DNA of 11,578 nucleotides from SIG575 sp045643165 (GCA_045643165.1 JAZUKF010000050.1:1-11578); one strand, 5' to 3'; positions 1-5,990 are shown, numbered from the stretch's first letter. Program-made: numbers and translations. Notes: generated by a model from the sequence alone, not told the origin.

Positions 1-128
1 TTCTAAATTTTTATTATATCAAAAAAATTATAATAATACAATATTTTTTACAATACTTTTTGTAAATCATTTTAAGATTAAATATGAACAAAAATTTCAT
101 ATATGAAATAATCCAATTATCTTAATAT
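1..128. other. AT-rich gene-free left edge
   Basis: This stretch is very AT-rich and contains no plausible open reading frame, RNA gene or terminator that I can support. It lies beyond the terminator of the leftward-transcribed surface-protein gene, so it is probably intergenic sequence belonging to whatever lies left of the window. The part nearest position 120 resembles the flank of a hairpin remnant at 10909-10938. Confidence 0.5.
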
Positions 129-131
129 GAA

Positions 132-162
132 AGCGGTATGCCGAGGACGGCATAGCCTACGG
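132..162 (-). repeat. GTAG-footed hairpin repeat, arm class D
   Basis: Read on the minus strand, this begins CCGTAGG and folds as a stem of CTATGCCG against CGGCATA with a four-base loop, ending in CCGC. On the plus strand the arms are 135-143 and 148-157, with one bulged base. It has the same frame (GTAG foot, arm, loop, arm, CCG) as eight other hairpins in the window, but its own arm sequence. Its 3' part, CGGCATACCGCTTT, recurs at 10909-10922. It lies between the bspA-like terminator and the left edge. The REP-like interpretation is inferred. Confidence 0.7.
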
Positions 163-188
163 ATAATTGTTTTATAAATATTTACATC

Positions 189-219
189 AAAAATCCCCCA
201 CCGAAGTGAGGGATTTTTT
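189..219 (-). terminator. Rho-independent terminator of the BspA-like gene
   Basis: On the minus strand this is a 13-bp stem (AAAAATCCCTCAC pairing with GTGGGGGATTTTT, one G-U pair) closed by a UUCG loop on a C-G pair, the especially stable C(UUCG)G tetraloop. A run of T follows the stem. It lies about 90 bases beyond the stop codon at 310. The G-U wobble is paired only in minus-strand RNA (on the plus strand it is a C-A mismatch), which supports the leftward orientation. Confidence 0.85.
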
Positions 220-309
220 ATACCGATAACAGTTTATCTTTGAATTGTTTTCTCCTTAAATATGTTTTTGACAGCAATCATAAATAAAATATTTTTTGTT
301 ATCGGAATT

Positions 310-3300
310 TTAATACCAAATCCAGCCGAAGAGGAAGATAACAATCAGCCACTGACCGAAGGAATATTTTACATTTACCGTGCAGGTATCGGAAACGGTG
401 TTGCCGTACTCGTCTGTTACGGTGCAGGTGATCGTTGCGGAACCTCTCTTTAAACCTTTGACATTACCGTTATTGTCAACGGTTGCAACACTTTCATTTG
501 ATGAAGTGTATGTTACGGTATAATTTACACCGGTGTCCGCTTTAATATTCGGGTTGATTGTAGTTGATTTATTTTTATTGACAGTTACATCTGATACCTG
601 AACAGAACTTACTTTTCCTTTGACTTCAACGACTGCATAATGGCTGAAATGGTCAGTTTCAAATTCGATAAATTTACCGACAATTTTCGTTGGCAGATTT
701 TGAGTTGTTCCGTTTACGGAATCAATATAAACTACAATAAGTTTTTCCGAATTAAATCCCTCCGGAATGGGTATTTTTACTGTTACTTTTCCGTCAGGTT
801 GAACTTTAACACCGTCTTTTAACGGGGTAATATCAAATATTTTCGATTTGGTTTCACCAAACTTTTCACTGATGATCTGAACAGACTTTCCGTCGGTTAT
901 TTCAGACACTTCAATTACCGTTCCTTCTTCAAATTCATCAGAACATTCTATTGAAATTCCCGTATCCTTATCGGTAATTGCCGATTGTATATCACTATAA
1001 TGAACAGTTGCTTTTGTTAAATCATCATTATCTGAACCGATATTGATTTTATTCCACTGTTCTTCTGTGCCTGAATAATAAACATCTGTTAATTCATAAC
1101 ACAGGTAAAACGCATAATCTCCGATGTTTGTAACGCTATTCGGGATTGTTATGCTTGTTAATTCGGTGCAATACCAAAATACACCAAATTCAATATTTGT
1201 AATACTGTCGGGAATAGTGATGCTTTTCAGTTTATGACATCCCAAAAACGCCTTTTCTCCGATATTTGTTACACTGTCAGGAATTGTAACGCTTGTTAAT
1301 CCGGTGCAATCTGCAAATGCCCATTCTCCGATACTTGTAACACTGTTCGGAATTGTGATGCTTGTTAATCCGGTGCAATCATAAAATGCTTCATCTCCGA
1401 TACTTGTAACACTGTTCGGAATAGTGATGTTTGTTAAATCTTCGCAACGATCAAATGCAAAAAATGCAATCGTTTTAGTACCGGATTTTATCGAATAACT
1501 TCCGGATATTGATTCTTTTGCTTTAATCAAATGATTACCGATATATAATACTCCGTTTTCCCAATTTGATGAATTATTATAATATCCGGTATTTTTAAAT
1601 ACATCTTGTCCGATACTTATAACACTGTCGGGGACTGTAATGCTTATTAATCCGGTGCAACCTTCAAATGCCCTATTTCTGATATTTGTTACACTTTCCG
1701 GAATAGTAACGCTTGTTAATCCGGTGCAGTAATAAAATGCTTCCATTCCGATACTTGTAACACCTGATTCAATTATTACTTTTTTTATTGATGGATTATT
1801 GTAAAAAGGTGAATAATCATAATAATATTCTTCATAATTATACATCTCCCCAGTTCCGCTGATAGTCATGGTACCGGTGGAAGAATCAAATTTATAATAA
1901 ACATTTTCGCCACACGGATTACCTTGAGGCTCATCAAAATGAACAGTTGCTTTTGACAAATAATTATGGTCATAACCGGCATTGATTTTATTCCAATGTT
2001 CTTCTGTATCCAAATAATAAATATCTGTTAAATTATCACAGAATACAAAACAATCCCACCCTATACTTAAAACACTCTTCGGAATTGTTATGCTTGTTAA
2101 ACCGCTACAATAATAAAACGCTTCTTCTCCGATACTTGTAACACTGTCGGGGATCGTTATGTCTGTTAATCCGCTATAATAAAATGCATTATCTCCGATA
2201 CTTGTTACACTGTCAGGGATCGTGATACTTGTTAAACTGCTACATCTGGCAAATGTTCCTTCTCTAATATTTTTAATACCATTCGGGAATGTAATGCCTG
2301 TTAATTCAACACAATTGTCAAACACCCAATCACCCATACTTATTACACTGTCAGGAATTGAAATGCTTGTTAATCCTCTGCAACTGTCAAATGCAAAATT
2401 TCCGATATTTGTAACACTGTTCGGAATTGTTATGCTTGTTAATCCGGTGCAATTTTCAAATGCATAATCTGCAATAGTTTTAGTACCGGATTTTATCGAA
2501 TAACTTCCGAATACTGATTCTTTTGCTTCAATCAAATGATTACCGATATATAATACTCCGTCTTCCCAATTTGAGGAATTATTATAATATCCGGTATCTT
2601 CAAATGCTTCTCTTCCGATATTTGTAACACTATCGGGGATTGTGATACCCGTTAATCCGGTGCAATCACTAAATGCCCAAACGGCAATAGTTTTAGTACC
2701 TGATTTTATTGTATAACTTCCTAAAATTGATTCATCTGCTTTAATCAAATGATTGCCGATATACAATACTCCGTTTTCCCAATTTGAAGAATTATTATAA
2801 TATCCCGTATCATAAAACGCATATTCTTCGATACTTTTAACACTGTCAGGAATTACTATGCTTGTTAATTTAGTGCAACCGTAAAATACTCTTTCTTCGA
2901 TACTTGTAACACTATTTCCTATTGTTGCATCTGTTAATCCGGTGCAGTAATAAAATGCATTATCTCCGATACTTGTAACGCTGTCCGGGATTGTTATACT
3001 TGTTAATCCGGTGCATCTTTCAAATGCATATTTTCCGATACTTTTAACACTGTCAGGAATTACTATGCTTGTTAATCCGGTGCATTTGTAAAACGCATTT
3101 TCTCCGATAGTTGTAATACCGGATTCGATTATTACTTCTTTTATAGATAAATTCTCATAAAAAGGTGAGTAATCCCATACAAAATCATACATCTTCCCCG
3201 TTCCGCTGATAGTCAAGGTACCGGTGGAAGAGTCAAAGATATAATTAACATTTGCTCCGCAATTTCCGCTCGATTCAAGTGCATTTGACTTAACACCGAA

Positions 3301-3432
3301 ATCGAGCCAGCTGAAATCAATGTTTTTCAGCCAATCAAAATTGAGTTTTGCTATTTCACCCATAGGTGCTACGGAAATTACCGTAAGAGCGATAAGGAAT
3401 GATGCCAAAAATTTTTTTACATTTCTGTTCAT
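310..3432 (-). CDS. Secreted BspA-like leucine-rich-repeat protein with Ig-like domain and C-terminal WIWY tail
   Basis: The product is a predicted 1040-residue cell-surface protein. Residues 1-50 form a signal region: a basic start (MNRNVKK), a hydrophobic stretch and a probable cleavage near residues 48-51. Two modules follow (about 51-501 and 503-812), each opening with a Cys-Gly then ISGTG motif (55-79, 504-528) and closing with a (E/H/Q)WNKIN motif. Between these lie about 23 LRR_5/BspA-type repeats of the form GLTSITIPDSVTSIG..AF (14 and 9). Three almost identical inserts begin GYYNNSSNWE (near 210, 281 and 616). Residues 815-940 form a beta-rich domain ending in HFSHYAVVE, and 943-1022 look like a BIG2 Ig-like domain. 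The last 16 residues are a hydrophobic WLIVIFLFGWIWY tail; no LPXTG is present. The ATG at 3432 follows GAGGG. BspA-type proteins bind host or microbial ligands; the ligand here is unknown. Confidence 0.92.
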   Translation of the reverse strand: MNRNVKKFLASFLIALTVISVAPMGEIAKLNFDWLKNIDFSWLDFGVKSNALESSGNCGANVNYIFDSSTGTLTISGTGKMYDFVWDYSPFYENLSIKEVIIESGITTIGENAFYKCTGLTSIVIPDSVKSIGKYAFERCTGLTSITIPDSVTSIGDNAFYYCTGLTDATIGNSVTSIEERVFYGCTKLTSIVIPDSVKSIEEYAFYDTGYYNNSSNWENGVLYIGNHLIKADESILGSYTIKSGTKTIAVWAFSDCTGLTGITIPDSVTNIGREAFEDTGYYNNSSNWEDGVLYIGNHLIEAKESVFGSYSIKSGTKTIADYAFENCTGLTSITIPNSVTNIGNFAFDSCRGLTSISIPDSVISMGDWVFDNCVELTGITFPNGIKNIREGTFARCSSLTSITIPDSVTSIGDNAFYYSGLTDITIPDSVTSIGEEAFYYCSGLTSITIPKSVLSIGWDCFVFCDNLTDIYYLDTEEHWNKINAGYDHNYLSKATVHFDEPQGNPCGENVYYKFDSSTGTMTISGTGEMYNYEEYYYDYSPFYNNPSIKKVIIESGVTSIGMEAFYYCTGLTSVTIPESVTNIRNRAFEGCTGLISITVPDSVISIGQDVFKNTGYYNNSSNWENGVLYIGNHLIKAKESISGSYSIKSGTKTIAFFAFDRCEDLTNITIPNSVTSIGDEAFYDCTGLTSITIPNSVTSIGEWAFADCTGLTSVTIPDSVTNIGEKAFLGCHKLKSITIPDSITNIEFGVFWYCTELTSITIPNSVTNIGDYAFYLCYELTDVYYSGTEEQWNKINIGSDNDDLTKATVHYSDIQSAITDKDTGISIECSDEFEEGTVIEVSEITDGKSVQIISEKFGETKSKIFDITPLKDGVKVQPDGKVTVKIPIPEGFNSEKLIVVYIDSVNGTTQNLPTKIVGKFIEFETDHFSHYAVVEVKGKVSSVQVSDVTVNKNKSTTINPNIKADTGVNYTVTYTSSNESVATVDNNGNVKGLKRGSATITCTVTDEYGNTVSDTCTVNVKYSFGQWLIVIFLFGWIWY
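1465..1590 (-). repeat. Intragenic cassette copy 3 (GYYNNSSNWE insert)
   Basis: This encodes about 42 residues (615-656) running from GYYNNSSNWENGVLYIGNHL to SGTKTIA, inserted between two leucine-rich repeats in the second module. It is nearly identical to two cassettes in the first module (2470-2595 and 2683-2808). The three copies are more alike than the ordinary repeats are, suggesting recent duplication or gene conversion. Confidence 0.8.
2470..2595 (-). repeat. Intragenic cassette copy 2 (GYYNNSSNWE insert)
   Basis: This encodes residues about 280-321 of the BspA-like protein, with the same order as the other copies: GYYNNSSNWEDG, VLYIGNHLIEAKES, GSYSIKSGTKTIA. It interrupts the regular leucine-rich repeats. 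One leucine-rich repeat separates it from copy 1. Confidence 0.8.
2683..2808 (-). repeat. Intragenic cassette copy 1 (GYYNNSSNWE insert)
   Basis: This encodes residues about 209-250 of the BspA-like protein. It is the first of three near-identical inserts that follow a repeat ending in DT rather than the usual C before the insert. Insertion and repeat-type residues alternate in the same phase in every copy. Confidence 0.8.
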
Positions 3433-3450
3433 AATTTTCCCTCACATTCA

Positions 3451-3483
3451 TCAGTATTTTTCAAATATATTTGAAAACACTGA
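3451..3483. promoter_or_regulatory. Long palindrome at the BspA-like transcription start
   Basis: The centre, 3458-3477, is a perfect 20-bp palindrome (TTTTCAAATATATTTGAAAA), extended by TCAGT/ACTGA arms with a single offset base. It lies at about +1 to +30 of the transcript expected from the promoter at 3485-3513. It could be an operator for another regulator, or an RNA hairpin in the 5' leader upstream of the ribosome binding site. It differs in sequence from the ACTCAA/TTGAGT sites beside it. Confidence 0.6.
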
Positions 3484-3484
3484 T

Positions 3485-3513
3485 ATTATACTCAAATATT
3501 GAGTATAAGTCAA
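3485..3513 (-). promoter_or_regulatory. Sigma-A promoter of the BspA-like gene
   Basis: On the minus strand, TTGACT (3508-3513) and TATAAT (3485-3490) are separated by exactly 17 bases, which is close to consensus. The expected start is near 3478, about 45 bases upstream of the ATG at 3432. The spacer is almost entirely occupied by the palindrome at 3486-3508, so a protein bound there would block RNA polymerase. Confidence 0.85.
3486..3508. promoter_or_regulatory. Operator O1 (ACTCAA-N3-TTGAGT palindrome)
   Basis: Perfect 10-bp arms, TTATACTCAA and TTGAGTATAA, flank a three-base centre (ATA). It sits between the -35 and -10 boxes of the leftward promoter. Its dyad shape and size suit a dimer of a Cro/CI-type protein, and such a protein is encoded 50 bases away. 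Binding by that protein is inferred. Confidence 0.75.
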
Positions 3514-3533
3514 TACTCAATCTTTGAGTGTTG
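3511..3533. promoter_or_regulatory. Operator O2 (second ACTCAA-N3-TTGAGT palindrome)
   Basis: The arms CAATACTCAA and TTGAGTGTTG flank a TCT centre, with one mismatch over 10 bp. The core and spacing match O1, and the two centres are 25 bp apart. It overlaps the upstream end of the leftward -35 box and lies just before the translation start of the rightward XRE gene, so it may also serve autoregulation. I see no convincing -35/-10 pair for the XRE gene itself; TAATAT at 3534-3539 is the best -10 candidate. Confidence 0.7.
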
Positions 3534-3557
3534 TAATATTAACACCGGGTGATAATA

Positions 3558-3776
3558 ATGAACTATAGAGAAAGGCTTAAATCAATCCGTGAAGACAAAG
3601 ATTTAACTCAAAAGCAAGTCGGAATGATAATTAACAAATCTCAACAGGGATATAATCACATAGAAACCGGCAGGGCTGAACTTAAAATTGATGATTTAAT
3701 TGCTCTTTGCAAATTTTATAATCTTTCATCCGATTATATTATCGGACTCTCTGATGAACCAAAATTATCATTTTAA
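3558..3776 (+). CDS. Small XRE/Cro-CI family transcriptional regulator
   Basis: This is a 72-residue protein consisting almost only of a helix-turn-helix domain. MNYRERLKSIREDKDLTQKQVG leads into a recognition region (NKSQQGYNHIETGRAELKID) and ends with the standard LIALCKFYNLSSDYIIGL helix. It has no dimerisation or sensor domain beyond that. I chose the ATG at 3558 because GGGTGAT lies just upstream at suitable spacing; the in-frame GTG at 3549 overlaps that site. It is divergent from the BspA-like gene, with two matching palindromes in the gap, so it probably represses that gene and perhaps itself. What relieves repression is not visible. The family is certain; the target is inferred. Confidence 0.88.
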   Translation: MNYRERLKSIREDKDLTQKQVGMIINKSQQGYNHIETGRAELKIDDLIALCKFYNLSSDYIIGLSDEPKLSF

Positions 3777-3832
3777 AAAAGCAATTAAAATTACGGCTCT
3801 GTTTAGGCTGGCGGTGATACCTGTCGATATAA

Positions 3833-3869
3833 AAATTTCCCCTCTTCCAATCAAAAAAAGGGGGAATTT
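3833..3869 (-). terminator. Hairpin, possible terminator
   Basis: An 11-bp stem (AAATTTCCCCT with AGGGGGAATTT, one G-U pair in plus-strand RNA) has a 15-base loop. A T run follows it only on the minus strand, where no known gene needs a terminator. On the plus strand it lies 56 bases after the XRE stop but lacks a U tract. It may be a weak terminator for the XRE gene or part of the neighbouring repeat. Confidence 0.35.
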
Positions 3870-3881
3870 CGGTAAAAAAAC

Positions 3882-3990
3882 AATAATTTCAGTGTGAATT
3901 ATATTTTTCGGGACGTCGAAGGCGCCAACACCTACGCTCGACATATAATTTTTATCAAACTCCGTAGGGCAGGTGCTTGCTCCTGCCGTA
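3882..3990 (-). repeat. Composite element I: inverted plus direct GTAG hairpins (BIME-like)
   Basis: Read on the minus strand it has four parts. First is an inverted hairpin ending CCCTACGGA (3961-3990). Then comes the linker GTTTGATAAAAATTATA with TCGAGC. Next is a direct hairpin starting GTAGG with a GGCGCC-containing arm (3909-3936). Last is the tail CCGAAAAATATAATT (from 3911). The linker and tail recur at 11315-11422 around hairpins of different sequence. This is the arrangement of paired REP and inverted-REP units; mobilisation by a RAYT-type enzyme is inferred, and no such gene is in the window. Confidence 0.75.
3962..3990 (+). repeat. GTAG-footed hairpin, arm class A
   Basis: CCGTAG is followed by GGCAGG, an eight-base loop (TGCTTGCT) and CCTGCC, then GTA. 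The arms pair perfectly. The same class occurs at 10843-10872, 10954-10983 and 11369-11394. Confidence 0.8.
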
Positions 3991-4044
3991 ATGAAATTAT
4001 CCGTTTGACGAAACATTGTAAAAATCGGTATTGTTTCAGTCAGG

Positions 4045-4092
4045 CAATCCCTCAGTCAACTTCGTTGACAGCTCCCTTTACACAAGGGAGCC
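4045..4092 (+). repeat. Double-hairpin repeat, copy 1
   Basis: It opens CAATCCCTCA. Hairpin 1 is GTCAAC-TTC-GTTGAC (4055-4069). Hairpin 2 is GCTCCCTT-TACAC-AAGGGAGC (4071-4091). The second copy at 11240-11292 has the same order and the same TACAC loop but different paired bases. The function is unknown; it could be a mobile palindromic element or a structured RNA end. Confidence 0.75.
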
Positions 4093-4130
4093 GGACAAAT
4101 CATTGGTTTGAGCGGTGCCGAAAAACACAT

Positions 4131-4162
4131 ATATCTATATATCTATTTATCTATATATCTAT
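4131..4162 (+). repeat. Four tandem copies of an 8-bp unit (ATATCTAT)
   Basis: ATATCTAT occurs four times end to end, with a single substitution in the third copy (TTATCTAT). It lies directly downstream of the lipoprotein terminator and outside any credible gene, so length changes would not shift a reading frame. Confidence 0.85.
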
Positions 4163-4167
4163 CGTCT

Positions 4168-4210
4168 AAAAAAAGAGTGTTTTCCGAAAACATTTTTCGA
4201 AAAACACTCT
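4168..4210 (-). terminator. Rho-independent terminator of the lipoprotein gene
   Basis: On the minus strand AGAGTGTTTTTCGAAAA pairs with TTTTCGGAAAACACTCT (17 bp, one G-U pair) around a very short loop and is followed by seven T. It ends 13 bases beyond the stop codon at 4223 and would end the ychF-lipoprotein transcript. Confidence 0.9.
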
Positions 4211-4222
4211 ATCAGGTTTTGT

Positions 4223-4789
4223 TTATTTACTGAATATTCCGAGAATTGTTGCTTCGAGATTTTTCTCTGTTCCCTCGGGAGCAACGGCTTTTACGGATGC
4301 CACATAATCCTTTCCGTTTACAAAGAAATATGTACCTGCGTCATCGCCTTCCAGAACGAGGAGAATTTTATCATAAGTAATTTCTCCTTTAAGGAACTCA
4401 AATGCTATCTTCTTTTTGGCACTGTATTTAACAATATAGCACTTACCCTTTGTGGCAAAAGACTTTTCAAAATCGGCAGAGCCTTTTGTCTTTGATTCTG
4501 CAAAGCCGTCTCTTCTCATGCTGTCATTCATTGCGGCGATAGCGAACATTTTGTTCTTTTCGGTAGCAACTGTTTTCTTTCCGTCAAGATAAATCGCTGC
4601 CGACTTTACATCCTGATGCGCAATGGCATACTGAGAGGAAGAAAGATACTGCTTTGTAGTTGCGGGAGCGGCGGTGGTAGCTGCGGTGGTGGTTTCCGGT
4701 TCTTTTACAGTTGCTTTTGTGCAACCGAACATACAGGAAAGTGCAACCGTACAGGCTACACAGCCGACAACAAATCGTTTACAATTCAT
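4223..4789 (-). CDS. Putative small secreted lipoprotein of unknown function
   Basis: The predicted precursor has 188 residues. Residues 1-22 form a basic then hydrophobic signal (MNCKRFVVGCVACTVALSCMFGC). The best lipobox cysteine is in MFGC (residue 23); an alternative lies in ALSC, and neither is a textbook lipobox. A threonine/alanine-rich linker follows (about 30-45: ETTTAATTAAPATTK), typical of Gram-positive lipoproteins that reach across the wall. The remainder is a small soluble domain I do not recognise, with YIVKYSAKKKIAFEF and TYFFVNGKDYVASV segments that look like beta strands. The start at 4789 has GGAGGT at ideal spacing; an upstream ATG at 4819 overlaps the ychF stop and lacks a site. 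It follows ychF by 22 bases, so co-transcription is likely. Confidence 0.8.
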   Translation of the reverse strand: MNCKRFVVGCVACTVALSCMFGCTKATVKEPETTTAATTAAPATTKQYLSSSQYAIAHQDVKSAAIYLDGKKTVATEKNKMFAIAAMNDSMRRDGFAESKTKGSADFEKSFATKGKCYIVKYSAKKKIAFEFLKGEITYDKILLVLEGDDAGTYFFVNGKDYVASVKAVAPEGTEKNLEATILGIFSK

Positions 4790-4811
4790 AATATTACCTC
4801 CAATAATATAT

Positions 4812-5906
4812 TTAAACATTAAATCTGAACAAAACTATATCCCCGTCATTCATAACATAATCTTTACCTTCACTTCTGACGAGTCCTTTTTCTTTGCAGG
4901 CGGTCATGGAACCGTTTGCCATCAATTCATCATAAGAAACAACCTCTGCTCTTATAAATCCTCTTTCAAAATCGCTGTGTATTTTACCGGCAGCCTGAGG
5001 TGCTTTCGTACCCTTTGTTATAGTCCATGCTCTGACTTCGGGTTCGCCTGCGGTAAGATAAGAAATCAGTCCTAAAAGATTATAACTTCTTTGAATAAGC
5101 AAGTCAAGTCCGCCTTCCTCGATACCCAAATCAGCAAGGAAAAGCTGTTTTTCTTCCTTATCGAGAGAAGAGATTTCCGCTTCAAGTTCCGCACAAATGG
5201 GCAACACCTCAGAGCCCTCACTCTGTGCAAGGGAACAAACCTTTTTATAATGCTCATTATTATCCAAACCGTCGATGAAATCATTTTCGCCCATATTACA
5301 GGCATAGATTACCGGCTTCATGGTAAGTAGTGCAACGGAAAGAAGAATTTCTCTTTCTTCCTCATCGCAGTCAACACTTCTTGCAGGCTTACCCTGTTCC
5401 ATTTCGGAATAAACCTTTTTCAGAAATTCGACCTCTTTGGCAAGAGATTTATCACCCTTCATCGCCTTCTGCGATCTGTCAATTCTTCTTTCAAGAATTT
5501 CCATATCGCTGAAAAGAAGTTCATAGTTAATGGTTTCAATATCCCTCAAAGGGTTGACGGAATTATCAACATGAACAATATCATCATTTTCAAAGCATCT
5601 TACAACGTGGATAATCGCATCCACCTCACGGATATGTGAAAGGAATTTATTCCCCAAACCTTCGCCCTTAGATGCACCCTTAACGAGTCCTGCGATATCA
5701 ACAAATTCAATTACTGCGGGAGTTACCTTTTTAGGATGATACATCTCCTCAAGTTTATCAAGACGTTCATCCGGGACGGAAACGACACCCACATTCGGCT
5801 CAATGGTACAAAACGGATAGTTTGCGGATTGTGCTCCCGCATTAGTGATAGCGTTAAACAATGTGCTTTTGCCCACATTCGGCAAACCTACAATACCAAG
5901 TTTCAA
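4812..5906 (-). CDS. ychF: Ribosome-binding ATPase YchF (Obg-family, OLA1-like)
   Basis: This is a cytosolic P-loop ATPase of the Obg/TRAFAC group that binds ribosomes and is linked to stress and redox responses in other bacteria. With the TTG start at 5906 the protein is 364 residues and begins MKLGIVGLPNVGKST, matching the usual length and N-terminus of the family. An in-frame GTG seven codons upstream overlaps the GGAGG site and is less likely. G1 is GLPNVGKST (7-15), G3 is DIAGLVKGAS (70-79), and the nucleotide-specificity motif is NMGE (204-207) in place of the NKxD of GTPases, as expected for an ATP-preferring enzyme. The C-terminal TGS domain spans about 279-364, with IHSDFERGFIRAEV. 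It has its own promoter, and the lipoprotein gene follows at 22 bases. Confidence 0.96.
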   Translation of the reverse strand: MKLGIVGLPNVGKSTLFNAITNAGAQSANYPFCTIEPNVGVVSVPDERLDKLEEMYHPKKVTPAVIEFVDIAGLVKGASKGEGLGNKFLSHIREVDAIIHVVRCFENDDIVHVDNSVNPLRDIETINYELLFSDMEILERRIDRSQKAMKGDKSLAKEVEFLKKVYSEMEQGKPARSVDCDEEEREILLSVALLTMKPVIYACNMGENDFIDGLDNNEHYKKVCSLAQSEGSEVLPICAELEAEISSLDKEEKQLFLADLGIEEGGLDLLIQRSYNLLGLISYLTAGEPEVRAWTITKGTKAPQAAGKIHSDFERGFIRAEVVSYDELMANGSMTACKEKGLVRSEGKDYVMNDGDIVLFRFNV

Positions 5907-5942
5907 CTTTATAAAACCTCCAACCACGGAATCTTTAATTCT

Positions 5943-5971
5943 ATTATGACAGAAAAATCCAAAAGTTTCAA
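5943..5971 (-). promoter_or_regulatory. Promoter of ychF
   Basis: On the minus strand, TTGAAA (5966-5971) and CATAAT (5943-5948) are 17 bases apart, and TG precedes the -10 box by one base (extended -10). The start would be near 5936, leaving a leader of about 30 bases with GGAGG before the TTG start. No clear terminator for the upstream glycosidase gene separates the two, so readthrough is possible. Confidence 0.75.
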
Positions 5972-5990
5972 GAGTTTATGTGATTTTTAT

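Larger units (their letters stand above)
3777..4130. other. Gene-free repeat island
   Basis: No credible gene lies here. The stretch holds, in order, a hairpin at 3833-3869, a composite element of two GTAG-footed hairpins in opposite orientation (3882-3990), about 54 bases of unassigned sequence, a double-hairpin repeat (4045-4092), and a short lead-in to an 8-bp tandem repeat. Open frames crossing it carry no recognisable protein features and change frame across palindromes. Confidence 0.7.

Noticed and set aside
3549..3557. Upstream GTG start for the XRE gene
   Set aside because: It overlaps the only ribosome binding site (GGGTGAT), which is correctly spaced for the ATG at 3558; homologues normally begin a few residues before the LKxIR helix.
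3894..4169. 91-residue open frame on the plus strand
   Set aside because: It runs straight through two hairpin repeat families and the 8-bp tandem repeat, and has no ribosome binding site or recognisable protein feature.
4115..4495. 126-residue open frame antisense to the lipoprotein gene
   Set aside because: It starts in the tandem repeat and terminator and overlaps a gene with a signal peptide, ribosome binding site and terminator on the other strand.
4790..4819. Upstream ATG start for the lipoprotein gene
   Set aside because: It overlaps the ychF stop and would put ten residues before the signal peptide; GGAGGT fits the ATG at 4789.
5907..5927. GTG start for ychF seven codons upstream
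   Set aside because: The extra residues are encoded by the GGAGG ribosome binding site itself; family proteins begin MKLGIVG, which is obtained from the TTG at 5906.
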